A stretch of 39,652 nt of DNA, from assembly GCA_937902445.1 (NCBI GenBank), contig CALELJ010000184.1:1-39652 (forward strand), in the 5' to 3' direction. Both the position numbers and the translations under genes were made by a program. Source of the stretch: an uncultured Treponema sp. GTDB lineage: Bacteria; Spirochaetota; Spirochaetia; Treponematales; Treponemataceae. Shown one piece after another: positions 33,607-39,652 of this stretch; position 1 is the stretch's first letter; each line of letters starts with the position of its first letter. The notes beneath the pieces were generated by a model that was not told where the DNA came from, did no database searches, and saw only the letters and a list, made by a program, of their open reading frames with translations.

Positions 33607-34854
33607 TTATGACGAGTGGAGAATCTCAAGGGCCTTGTTCAGGATTGTTCCCGGTTTCTGCGGTTTCACCAGGTAGCTCTTTGCACCAAGGGAAAGCGCC
33701 TGGAGGACAACTTCCTTTGAAGAAGCCTTTGAGTATATGAGAATCGGAGTCTGATAATTCCTCTGAAGCAGGGTCTTGAGGATGCTGATTCCATCCATGT
33801 CAGGCAGATAAAGGTCCAGGACGACAATGTCGAATTCCTTTCCGTCTGAGACTGCCTTGAGGAATGTTGTGGCGTTTTCATACAGCGAAGCTTCACCGCT
33901 TGCTGAAGTAAACGTATTTTCAAGAAGCTTTCTTACGACAACGTCATCATCTACAAGGGCAACCCTCATCATTGTTCCGCTGCTGCCTTCAGTTCCGCCT
34001 CTGTCATCGATGAATCCGAGAGAAGCGTTGTCTGTCGGTCTGTCAGAATGAAGGATGTTGTCGTATATGAAGTCTGTGGAATCGTAGTTGGCATCATCGT
34101 TATCATTGAGAAGTGTAGAAACAACATACTGAAGGTTCTGTGAAACGACCATTCCCGTGTATTCAGGGTGCCCCTTTACAAGTTCCTTCACGTAATCATC
34201 AAAGGAAAGAATCTTTATGTACTTGTTTGCGATTTTCTTTCCGCAGGTGATGTTGTCCAGAAGAAGCTCAAGGTTTGCTCCGTCGACAAAGGTAAGCTGC
34301 AGGTTCGTCAGCATGAGGATGACCTTTGGAAAGTTGATCTTGTATCTGTCGATGATCTGGGCCAGCTTGTATTTCAGAAGCATGAGCTTTTCACGGTTGA
34401 GTCCCTGGGCAATCTCAACAAAGATTATGCTTCCATTGAGGTGGATGTCGAGGATGCAGGGTGTGGTATCCATGGAAAGAGGCATCTTGAGAATGCGTCC
34501 AATGGCCTCAAAGAAAACCTCGAATTTGATAGGTTTCGTAAAGTATTTTACAACGCCGAACTCAACCAGGTTTGCGACTTTTGAGCGGTCCATGACAGGA
34601 CCTGTGATTATGATGGGTATTCTCTTGGCGTTTGGGTCGGTGTGTTTTTTTTCAAGAAGAAGAGTCAAATCTTCCGTAATGGCCGTTTCGATTTCAATAA
34701 TGATCAGGTCCGGAAGGATAGAAAGCATTTTTGTATATGCGTCCCTGCTGCTGGCACATTCGAGTCCAACCTGTTCAGCAGAAACTTTATCACGTAGAAA
34801 ATCTTGAAATAAAGGTGATCCATCGATAAGAAGAATAGATTTCATGATATACAA
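33607..34854 (-). CDS. Two-receiver regulator with STAS-like middle domain (REC*-STAS-REC)
   Basis: This 415-residue soluble protein has an N-terminal receiver fold in which the phosphoacceptor is replaced by Glu54 (LPDLIIIEIETA), a natural phosphomimic, with Lys107 kept. A middle region (about 133-225) follows that resembles a STAS domain (ILDIHLNGSIIFVEI...KVILMLTNLQLTFVDGANLELLL). A linker leads to a canonical C-terminal receiver (about 297-413; DDD pocket, Asp347 in IVVLDLYLPDMDG, Lys in YLVKPQKPG). It has no DNA-binding domain. The TTG at 34854 is favoured because AAAGGG is six bases upstream; an ATG three codons later is the alternative. It is first in an operon with the hybrid kinase and probably its input or output partner. 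Confidence 0.8.
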   Translation of the reverse strand: MYIMKSILLIDGSPLFQDFLRDKVSAEQVGLECASSRDAYTKMLSILPDLIIIEIETAITEDLTLLLEKKHTDPNAKRIPIIITGPVMDRSKVANLVEFGVVKYFTKPIKFEVFFEAIGRILKMPLSMDTTPCILDIHLNGSIIFVEIAQGLNREKLMLLKYKLAQIIDRYKINFPKVILMLTNLQLTFVDGANLELLLDNITCGKKIANKYIKILSFDDYVKELVKGHPEYTGMVVSQNLQYVVSTLLNDNDDANYDSTDFIYDNILHSDRPTDNASLGFIDDRGGTEGSSGTMMRVALVDDDVVVRKLLENTFTSASGEASLYENATTFLKAVSDGKEFDIVVLDLYLPDMDGISILKTLLQRNYQTPILIYSKASSKEVVLQALSLGAKSYLVKPQKPGTILNKALEILHSS

Positions 34855-34884
34855 TGATAACCCTTTGATAGTATAATTTCAATG

Positions 34885-34921
34885 TTTTCCTGTGCCGGTG
34901 AGTGATGTTCCGGCTGGAAAA
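34885..34921. other. Compound inverted repeat in the divergent promoter region
   Basis: TTTTCC (34885-34890) pairs with GGAAAA (34916-34921), and GCCGG (34894-34898) pairs with CCGGC (34910-34914). It lies between the divergent regulator gene (ending upstream at 34854) and the DJ-1 gene (34981). It could be an operator or a leader hairpin for either gene. Confidence 0.4.
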
Positions 34922-34980
34922 ACCATATTCTGTTCTGCGGAATGCAGGTTCAGGCCTTTTGATAGACGGGGGAATTTAAA

Positions 34981-35553
34981 ATGAAAAAAGCGGTCGTATT
35001 TCTTGCCAATGGATTCGAAGAGGTGGAAGCACTTACTCCTGTAGATTATCTTCGCCGGTCGGGAGTGGAAGTTACTACTGTCGCAACTGGAACTTCATCA
35101 AGAACTGTTGAAGGCGCGAGAAAAATTCCGGTCATCGCCGACATGACCCTTGAGACCTATGTTTCTTCCACTGCTGAACTTCCGGATGCCGTCATAGTTC
35201 CGGGGGGAATGCCTGGATCTGTTAATGTAAGCAACTGCAGCCAGGCCCTTCTGCTGATAAACAGGATGCTTGAGGAAAACAGGATTGTCTGTGCCATCTG
35301 TGCAGCTCCTGCCGTGGTTCTTTCAAAGACAAAAGCTCTGGATGGGAAAAAATGGACCTGCTATCCTGGTATGGAATCAGAATCAAATGGAAAGGAAGCC
35401 ACCCACGTTGCTGATGTTCCTTTTGTTACAGACGGAACTCTTGTGACTTCCCGAGGAGCCGGTACCGCCGAACAGTTTGCCATGGAAATTGTAAGGCTTC
35501 TTTGCGGAGAAGAAACCAGGGCAAAGATAGCAGCCGCAACAGTCCAGCGCTAG
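34981..35553 (+). CDS. DJ-1/PfpI-family protein (YajL-like)
   Basis: The 190-residue protein is of the DJ-1 subfamily: VVFLANGFEEVEALTPVDYLRRSGVEVTTV (conserved Glu14/15), VIVPGGMPGS, and the nucleophile elbow with Cys107 in VCAICAAPAVVL, then YPGME and VTSRGAGTAEQFAMEIVRLL. Members are oxidative-stress proteins with chaperone or glyoxalase/deglycase-like activity; the exact activity of this one cannot be set from sequence. GGGGGA (34968-34973) is placed well upstream of the ATG. Its end overlaps the convergent LuxR-type gene by four bases. Confidence 0.92.
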   Translation: MKKAVVFLANGFEEVEALTPVDYLRRSGVEVTTVATGTSSRTVEGARKIPVIADMTLETYVSSTAELPDAVIVPGGMPGSVNVSNCSQALLLINRMLEENRIVCAICAAPAVVLSKTKALDGKKWTCYPGMESESNGKEATHVADVPFVTDGTLVTSRGAGTAEQFAMEIVRLLCGEETRAKIAAATVQR

Positions 35554-36278
35554 TCTCCCAGAGTGAATCTGCAGCCGCTGAAAAGCGTAAGGAATTCCGT
35601 GCGGCTGTTTATTCCCAGATAGTGGTAAAGCTCGATCATCTGGGCTTTTACCGTGCTTTCGGAAACATTGTACATCAGGGCGATCTTGCTGTATTTTTCG
35701 CCGCTCAAAACCCTTTCAAGAAATTCAATGTCCCTTTCTGAAAAACGGCTTCGGCTTATCTTTCTTTCAGTTTTTATTTCCTGTGCTTTTTTTATTTTCG
35801 GGGCAAGCAAAAGCCATGCAAAGTAGAAGATCAGTTCCGCGCCCATTATGTGCATTACGGAAAGGATGAATACGACGTAGCCTGTGTGGAATGCCTGTAC
35901 GCAAAGACAAAAGACAGGGACGGACAGAAGCAGCGCCGTTTTCAGTATTTTTCTTTTAACGAAAAAACCTGATGCGGTCAGGAAAAGGTAGGAAAGGGCT
36001 ATGCAGATGGCGCCAAGAATGTTTCCGTTGTCCAGAAAATTTCCATTTCCATAGACATAGAAAAGAATCGCATAGGCGTAGAAATTCAGTGGGTTCAGGA
36101 TAAGAAAGAAAAACAGATTCAGCGCCATGAAATTCATTGTCAGGCGGACGGTCCTTTGAAAAACATCCACATTGCTTTCAGTGTAGTATTGAAGTATGCA
36201 GACAAGAAGGCATGCGACGGAAAATGCAAAACCGATTGCCGATGCCTTCTTCCATATTCTTTTTTCAGTGAATTCCAT
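35550..36278 (-). CDS. Membrane-integral LuxR-type regulator
   Basis: The 242-residue protein has about six hydrophobic segments in its first 165 residues (AIGFAFSVACLLVCIL; MALNLFFFLILNPLNFYAYAILFYVY; ILGAICIALSYLFLTASGFFV; TALLLSVPVFCLCVQAF; YVVFILSVMHIMGAELIFYFAWLLLA). A cytoplasmic LuxR/GerE helix-turn-helix follows (about 178-235: FSERDIEFLERVLSGEKYSKIALMYNVSESTVKAQMIELYHYLG). It has no receiver or autoinducer domain, so the signal must be sensed in or at the membrane. GGGAG lies just before the ATG. It follows the flavin reductase gene by 20 bases on the same strand, so they form an operon. Confidence 0.82.
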   Translation of the reverse strand: MEFTEKRIWKKASAIGFAFSVACLLVCILQYYTESNVDVFQRTVRLTMNFMALNLFFFLILNPLNFYAYAILFYVYGNGNFLDNGNILGAICIALSYLFLTASGFFVKRKILKTALLLSVPVFCLCVQAFHTGYVVFILSVMHIMGAELIFYFAWLLLAPKIKKAQEIKTERKISRSRFSERDIEFLERVLSGEKYSKIALMYNVSESTVKAQMIELYHYLGINSRTEFLTLFSGCRFTLGD

Positions 36279-36298
36279 GCGACTCCCGAAAGCTGATT

Positions 36299-36844
36299 TT
36301 ATTTCACGTCCCTTGTTTCGGCCATGACTTTTGTAATCTCTCCTATGTACATGGTGTGGAAGTCATCCTTCCTGTAGTTCTGCTTGCAGAGCTTTTCGTC
36401 GGCAAAACAGTATGGGTCAAATTCCTGTGCGTAAAGTTTCTGGCAGAAAATCACAAGCCTTGCCTGACCAATCCATGGAGTTCCGTTCATGTACTGGACG
36501 TCAAGCTTTGCCTTCTGGAATTTATCCTCGTCGCGTCCTGAATGGGATCCGCAGTAATCCAGTGCCGTCTTGAATTTTCCTGGCAGAATGCTGAGGGAGA
36601 AAGAATCCGTCTGGTCGATGATTTCCTTTGTATAGCGTGAAGGGCGGATGTAGACTGTGGCAACGTTTTTGTTCCAGAGTACGCCAACGCCACCCCAGCT
36701 GGCTGTCATTGTGTTTGGGCGGCCTGTGATGATGTTGCCTTCGTCATCATATTTTTTAGTACATGCTGTAATGAGCATCCAGTCTTTGCCGATCATTTTG
36801 AACGCATTGTCTGTTAAAAGTTCCGGTTTGATTGTCTTTAGCAT
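36299..36844 (-). CDS. Flavin reductase-like (FMN-binding split barrel) protein
   Basis: This 181-residue protein matches the flavin reductase domain family: KMIGKDWMLITACTKK...NTMTASWGGVGVLWNKNVATVYIRPSRYTKEIIDQTDSFSLSIL and DYCGSHSGRDEDKF. Members bind FMN and reduce flavin or other electron acceptors with NAD(P)H. The start at 36844 fits the family N-terminus (LKTIKPELLTDN). There is no Shine-Dalgarno-like sequence before the ATG, and a TATACT box on the same strand ends seven bases ahead of it, so the mRNA may be nearly leaderless. It is the first gene of an operon with the membrane LuxR-type regulator. Confidence 0.85.
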   Translation of the reverse strand: MLKTIKPELLTDNAFKMIGKDWMLITACTKKYDDEGNIITGRPNTMTASWGGVGVLWNKNVATVYIRPSRYTKEIIDQTDSFSLSILPGKFKTALDYCGSHSGRDEDKFQKAKLDVQYMNGTPWIGQARLVIFCQKLYAQEFDPYCFADEKLCKQNYRKDDFHTMYIGEITKVMAETRDVK

Positions 36845-36874
36845 GAAAGGGAGTATATAGGAAATTCGAATAAT

Positions 36875-36908
36875 AAAAAAGGTCCAATAGATTTTCTATC
36901 GGACCTTT
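36875..36908 (-). terminator. Terminator of the tRNA-Ala transcript
   Basis: Read on the minus strand, GGTCC-gATAGA-loop-TCTATt-GGACC is followed by T6. It starts just past the 3' end of the tRNA gene. Confidence 0.8.
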
Positions 36909-36909
36909 A

Positions 36910-36983
36910 TGGAGATGACGGGACTTGAACCCGTTACCTCTAGCATGCCATGCTAGCGCTCTAGCCAGGTGAGCTACACCCCC
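36910..36983 (-). tRNA. tRNA-Ala (anticodon GGC)
   Basis: The minus strand folds into a cloverleaf. The acceptor stem is GGGGGTG/CATCTCC (two G-U pairs) with discriminator A. The D arm contains AGCTCACCTGGCTAGAGCG. The anticodon stem is CTAGC/GCTAG with loop ATGGCAT, anticodon GGC, reading GCC/GCU alanine codons. The T arm is CGGGTTCAAGTCCCG. The 3' CCA is not encoded, so it must be added enzymatically. A terminator follows directly. Confidence 0.95.
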
Positions 36984-37046
36984 GTTTATTTAGAATCTAT
37001 CAGTTTGGAGAAAAAAAATCAATGGGATATTTATTTGTGAAAAGGG

Positions 37047-37114
37047 TAAAAAAAAGCGGATCGCCCTAAGGAGGAATAAATGGCGATCCGTTTCTATATA
37101 ATTAATTTGCTGCT
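37047..37114 (-). ncRNA. Candidate small RNA 1, about 68 nt, with anti-Shine-Dalgarno loop
   Basis: A minus-strand promoter (-35 TTGACT 37150-37145, -10 TATTCT 37127-37122, spacing 17) predicts a start near 37114-37115. About 25 bases later begins a perfect nine-base-pair stem, CGGATCGCC with GGCGATCCG (plus-strand 37082-37090 and 37057-37065), followed by C and T8. This is a strong intrinsic terminator. The 16-base loop reads ATTTATTCCTCCTTAG, complementary to AAGGAGG ribosome-binding sites. There is no minus-strand gene downstream before the tRNA. Seen from the plus strand the same loop is a Shine-Dalgarno followed by a 16-codon reading frame, which I consider less likely. Confidence 0.5.
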
Positions 37115-37121
37115 GGTTGTA

Positions 37122-37150
37122 AGAATATAGTATTTTATAATTGTAGTCAA
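37122..37150 (-). promoter_or_regulatory. Promoter of candidate small RNA 1
   Basis: TTGACT and TATTCT are 17 bases apart on the minus strand, within a gap without a gene to read apart from the candidate small RNA. Confidence 0.5.
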
Positions 37151-37274
37151 TACTTTTTGAAAGAAATTTCGTGAAAAATTATGAAAACCTTGCGGTATTT
37201 TGCATTTAATGATAAATCGTATCTTTTCGTAATTTTTCTACCAAAATACGTGGATATGGTTTATAATTGCGGAT

Positions 37275-38483
37275 ATGAATAAAAAAGTTTTGTCGGTTTT
37301 ATTTGCCTCTTTCATGGAACTGCCCCTGCTCTTTGCGGGAACCATTACGGGGTTCAGGTTTGAAGGATTGAAAAAAACAAAGGAATTTGCCGTCAGACGC
37401 AGCCTTGGTGAATTTGTAGGCTGTGAAAGCAATCCGGAAACTTTTCGTTCGATAAAAACCGATCTGCAGGCTTCCGGAATTTTTTCTGAGATAGAGCTTG
37501 AGGAAGAAGAAGGCGAGGACGGAACTGTAGTTGTCGTAAACGTGAAGGAAAAAATATCTTTCCTTGCCGTGCCTCTTTTCATGGTTTCAGGCGGAAATAT
37601 TACAGGCGGAGCCTTTGTCCTTGATACCAACGCATTTGGAGTCATGCACACCCTTGCTCTGGGTGGATTTTTCTCAAAGCAGGAATTCCGTGGAATCACC
37701 ATGTTCTCAAAACCTCCTGCAGGCCATGTTCCCGGAGTCTCGCTTTTCATGACGGCCGGAAGAAAAAATCAGATTTACTGCGACATGGATGACAGGAAGC
37801 GCATCGACTACGACATGATCTCCGCAAATATCGGAGGAACAGTCACGGAAAAATTTACCGGTTTCTTTTCGGGATCCCTTACGACAAACTTTGGATTCAG
37901 GGACATTGACAGGGACAAGGATGAGAAGGCGATGGGTGACAGCCGCTATATTGAGATCAAACCGGACCTTAAGCTGGGAACCACCGACTGGAACGGGGTC
38001 TTCCTCTCCTCAAAATCCATCGAGGAACAGTATGAGATATGCATCTACACTGACCATTACATCTGGCACAGGTTTACGACCAAGGTTGTTTTCCAGCAGC
38101 CAATAATTGATGACCTGAGATTCTTTTTCAACGGAACTGGAATTTACGGACTGTTTGTTCCATATTCGGCATTCATAGGCAACGGTGCCCTTGGCGTCAG
38201 GCTGTTTCCTTCCGATTTCGGTTCAAAGATCGGTGCCGGAATCAACACAGGGTTTGAGTATGCCGCATTCAAGACACGTATGGGAATTTTCTCCTTCTAT
38301 GGCTGTTATCAGGCGGCAGTGGCAAAGGATTTCGACAAAGAGTTCAAGTGGAACCAGGGAATCGGTGGCGGAATGCAGATGTATCTGAAACAGCTTGCAA
38401 TTCCAGCCATGAGTTTTGGCCTTGTCTACAACACGACGAAAAAAGCATTTGCCAGCAGTTTTTCCATCGGCATGAATTTCTAA
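37275..38483 (+). CDS. Short Omp85/BamA-like outer-membrane protein with one POTRA domain
   Basis: The 402-residue precursor has a signal peptide (KKVLSVLFASFMELPLLFAG) and one POTRA-like domain (about 22-95: ITGFRFEGLKKTKEFAVRRSLGEFVG...DLQASGIFSEIELEEEE). About 300 residues of alternating aromatic/glycine-rich beta-barrel sequence follow, ending in IGMNF with the C-terminal Phe that marks Omp85 barrels. It is much shorter than BamA (five POTRA domains, about 800 residues), so it is a mini-Omp85 like some TamA/FhaC relatives. A TATAAT at 37262-37267 is so close to the ATG that the transcript may have almost no leader. The two candidate small RNAs flank this gene. Confidence 0.77.
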   Translation: MNKKVLSVLFASFMELPLLFAGTITGFRFEGLKKTKEFAVRRSLGEFVGCESNPETFRSIKTDLQASGIFSEIELEEEEGEDGTVVVVNVKEKISFLAVPLFMVSGGNITGGAFVLDTNAFGVMHTLALGGFFSKQEFRGITMFSKPPAGHVPGVSLFMTAGRKNQIYCDMDDRKRIDYDMISANIGGTVTEKFTGFFSGSLTTNFGFRDIDRDKDEKAMGDSRYIEIKPDLKLGTTDWNGVFLSSKSIEEQYEICIYTDHYIWHRFTTKVVFQQPIIDDLRFFFNGTGIYGLFVPYSAFIGNGALGVRLFPSDFGSKIGAGINTGFEYAAFKTRMGIFSFYGCYQAAVAKDFDKEFKWNQGIGGGMQMYLKQLAIPAMSFGLVYNTTKKAFASSFSIGMNF

Positions 38484-38546
38484 AATCCAGGATTGTCCAG
38501 GTTCCGTCGCATAAGTCTTTTCAAGGCGGAACCAGAAAAAGCGTTT

Positions 38547-38634
38547 AAAAAAAATAGAAGCTCCAGCGTTCACCGGAGCCTCTATCGTTCGGTTTCCCGA
38601 ACTAAAGGAGAGAGTTTTATCAGCTTTATAAGCT
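38547..38634 (-). ncRNA. Candidate small RNA 2, about 88 nt, three hairpins and anti-Shine-Dalgarno linker
   Basis: The promoter at 38669-38641 predicts a start at 38634. The RNA would begin exactly with a hairpin AGCTT-ATA-AAGCT (38634-38622). An unpaired linker follows that contains CTCTCTCCTTTA (38614-38603), complementary to a TAAAGGAGAG ribosome-binding site. Next is a perfect six-pair hairpin with GAAA tetraloop (GTTCGG-GAAA-CCGAAC, 38602-38587). A terminator ends it: AGAGGCTCC/GGAGCTTCT (38583-38575 and 38564-38556), ten-base loop, then a T8 run. No gene lies downstream on this strand; the plus-strand gene there is convergent. I recognise no known RNA family. Confidence 0.6.
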
Positions 38635-38640
38635 ATTTTT

Positions 38641-38669
38641 AGTATACTTCAAACCCCCTCCAATGTCAA
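38641..38669 (-). promoter_or_regulatory. Near-consensus promoter of candidate small RNA 2
   Basis: On the minus strand a perfect TTGACA (38669-38664) and TATACT (38646-38641) are exactly 17 bases apart. It lies just downstream of the hsp20 stop codon, so it cannot serve hsp20. Confidence 0.65.
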
Positions 38670-38690
38670 GGAAATTCGTTAAAATATTGC

Positions 38691-39113
38691 CTATGCGGCG
38701 ATTATTTTGATCTTCTGTTCCTGGGCTTCTTCCTTGCGTCCGATTGTGATGGAAAGAACGCCGTTTCTGAAGTTTGCGCTTACCTTTGCAGGATCGATGT
38801 CCTTAGGCAATGTGAAGCTTCTGCGGAATTTTGCCTGGGCGCAGTTTCTTTCGCGGATAAGCCAGATTTCGTCTTTTGCATCCTCGGCTTTGTTTTCATC
38901 CTCATTCTTTTCAACAGCTGCGATTGTAAGCACGTCGTTCTTAAGCGTTATTTCAACGTCGTCTTCTGTTTTACCCGGAAGATCCATGCACAGAACATAG
39001 CAGTCCTTTTTCTGCATTACGTCAACCTTTGGTGCCATATAGGTGCTGCGTGCTGCAGGAAATGAGAATCCGTCGTTTCCAAAAAGTGAATCCAAAAGTG
39101 AAAGTTCGTTCAT
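38691..39113 (-). CDS. Small heat-shock protein, Hsp20 family
   Basis: The 140-residue protein has a short N-terminal arm, an alpha-crystallin domain (about 30-130: PKVDVMQKKDCYVLCMDLPGKTEDDVEITLKNDVLTIAA...FRRSFTLPKDIDPAKVSANFRNGVLSITI) and a C-terminal IxI anchoring motif in QKIKII. It is an ATP-independent holdase for unfolding proteins. AGGAGGG precedes the ATG but sits in a small hairpin (39119-39134). A candidate -24/-12 promoter lies about 80 bases upstream. Downstream, its transcript would run into the promoter and terminator of candidate small RNA 2. Confidence 0.94.
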   Translation of the reverse strand: MNELSLLDSLFGNDGFSFPAARSTYMAPKVDVMQKKDCYVLCMDLPGKTEDDVEITLKNDVLTIAAVEKNEDENKAEDAKDEIWLIRERNCAQAKFRRSFTLPKDIDPAKVSANFRNGVLSITIGRKEEAQEQKIKIIAA

Positions 39114-39118
39114 AATAT

Positions 39119-39134
39119 TAACCCTCCTAGGTTA
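39119..39134 (-). promoter_or_regulatory. Hairpin enclosing the hsp20 ribosome-binding site
   Basis: On the minus strand TAACCT-AGGA-GGGTTA forms a stem of five Watson-Crick pairs and one T-G pair. It places the Shine-Dalgarno AGGAGG in the loop and 3' arm, five bases before the ATG. Weak hairpins of this kind over small heat-shock genes can act as RNA thermometers; that is only inferred here. Confidence 0.45.
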
Positions 39135-39193
39135 TAAAAAATAATTTGTGAAGTTTGATGCCGTAAGGTCGTTCCTGCCTTACACCAGTTATC

Positions 39194-39210
39194 ATGCATA
39201 TTCCGTGCCA
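39194..39210 (-). promoter_or_regulatory. Sigma-54-like (-24/-12) promoter candidate for hsp20
   Basis: Minus-strand TGGCACGGAATATGCAT has GG and GC exactly ten bases apart, and differs from the TGGCAC-N5-TTGCA consensus at one position (ATGCA). The predicted start near 39184 places a hairpin (GTAAGG/CCTTAC, 39183-39163) at the very 5' end of the transcript. Confidence 0.45.
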
Positions 39211-39396
39211 ACTTTAAAATTTTTATGAATTTTTTGAATTCCGCCTGAAAAAAGAATAAATTCCATGAATTCCGGACAACCTGTTGTGGATATTTTTTCT
39301 TCCGCGTCATTCTGACCCACGGAAATAAAATCACCTGGAATTTCGTGCCATATGTGCCCGTTAAAAATAAATGGTGTGGAAAAACGCCTCATTTTC

Positions 39397-39421
39397 AAAA
39401 TGTTGGAAATACAACATTTTT
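39397..39421. other. Perfect inverted repeat in the hsp20-ppdK intergenic region
   Basis: AAAATGTTG (39397-39405) and CAACATTTT (39412-39420) flank a six-base loop. The gap 39114-39540 otherwise holds the hsp20 and ppdK promoter regions and no convincing gene. It may be an operator or a weak terminator. Confidence 0.4.
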
Positions 39422-39480
39422 CCCGTGAGTTCCGTGAAGAAATTTTTTGTTTCTATATATTGCTTTTTAACGCAGTTTTG

Positions 39481-39509
39481 TTGACTCATGAAATATTTAC
39501 TTGTATAAT
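39481..39509 (+). promoter_or_regulatory. Promoter of the pyruvate phosphate dikinase gene
   Basis: TTGACT (39481-39486) and a perfect TATAAT (39504-39509) are 17 bases apart. This gives a leader of about 25 bases with GGAGG (39530-39534) six bases before the ATG. Confidence 0.8.
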
Positions 39510-39540
39510 TTTTAGTTACATATATATATGGAGGACATTA

Positions 39541-39652
39541 ATGGCTAAGACCAAATATGTTTATTACTTTGGTGACGGTGATGCAGAAGGCGACGAGTCA
39601 ATGCGTCTCATCCTCGGTGGAAAAGGTGCTAACCTTGCTCAGATGGCAAAGA
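39541..39652 (+). CDS. ppdK: Pyruvate, phosphate dikinase, N-terminal fragment
   Basis: Only the first 37 codons are in the window: MAKTKYVYYFGDGDAEGD followed by ESMRLILGGKGANLAQMAK. The FGDG...LLGGKGANLAEM arrangement is the start of the nucleotide-binding domain of PpdK, which interconverts pyruvate, ATP and phosphate with phosphoenolpyruvate, AMP and PPi. In anaerobes it often replaces pyruvate kinase in glycolysis. The promoter and GGAGG ribosome-binding site fix the start. The gene continues past the window edge. Confidence 0.93.
   Translation, partial: MAKTKYVYYFGDGDAEGDESMRLILGGKGANLAQMAK

Noticed and set aside
37080..37130. A 16-codon plus-strand frame starting with MAIRFYIINLLL, with a perfect AAGGAGG upstream
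   Set aside because: The Shine-Dalgarno and start lie inside the loop and arm of a minus-strand terminator with its own well-spaced promoter. No good plus-strand promoter is seen, so the minus-strand small RNA explains the sequence better. It is kept as an alternative.

Overview
The window looks like the chromosome of a host-associated (rumen or gut) spirochaete of the genus Treponema. The inference rests on gene content: a spirochaete-style MoxR/Bat operon, an InfA typical of treponemes, AraC-type YesM/YesN regulation, a pectic galactanase, a large Ig-like surface lipoprotein, and a moderate base composition with one AT-rich outlier gene. No rRNA, phage, transposase or CRISPR array is visible. 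There is one tRNA gene (Ala, anticodon GGC).

Layout. 1-1200 is the end of a GH53 arabinogalactan endo-galactanase, followed by two related hairpin-terminator units (1203-1561). 1677-11053 is a putative system for taking up and hydrolysing an amide-, nitrile- or urea-like compound. It holds a single-domain nitrilase-fold hydrolase, an orphan AraC-type response regulator, a tandem nitrilase whose second domain has lost its cysteine, a cytidylate-kinase-like protein, and a five-gene ABC transporter of the urea/short-chain-amide class. No urease genes are present. A near-identical sequence motif lies upstream of both hydrolase genes and may be the operator of the regulator. 11259-15074 is a large AT-rich surface lipoprotein with its own promoter and terminator. 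15134-16681 (minus strand) holds an RNA methyltransferase and a YchJ-like SEC-C protein, separated by a strongly structured spacer.

16790-21907 is a sugar-sensing set: a membrane-anchored periplasmic binding protein, a YesM-type kinase, a YesN-type regulator and a XylF-like lipoprotein, with no transporter genes. 21947-28814 is the MoxR-DUF58-Bat operon, with a BatB-TPR fusion and a BatD-SH3 fusion, followed by an Smr-domain gene. 29486-31618 carries a membrane J-domain protein, infA, a DksA-like protein and a PHP phosphatase. 31615-34854 (minus) is a two-gene cytoplasmic phosphorelay: a receiver-STAS-like-receiver protein and a hybrid kinase. Then come a DJ-1 family protein, a membrane-integral LuxR-type regulator, a flavin reductase, tRNA-Ala, a one-POTRA Omp85-like protein, Hsp20 and the start of pyruvate phosphate dikinase.

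The least expected features are non-coding. Two minus-strand transcription units (about 37047-37114 and 38547-38634) flank the Omp85-like gene. Each has a well-spaced promoter, a strong intrinsic terminator and an exposed anti-Shine-Dalgarno stretch, so they look like undescribed small regulatory RNAs. hsp20 also has a -24/-12 (sigma-54-like) promoter candidate and a ribosome-binding site folded into a small hairpin.
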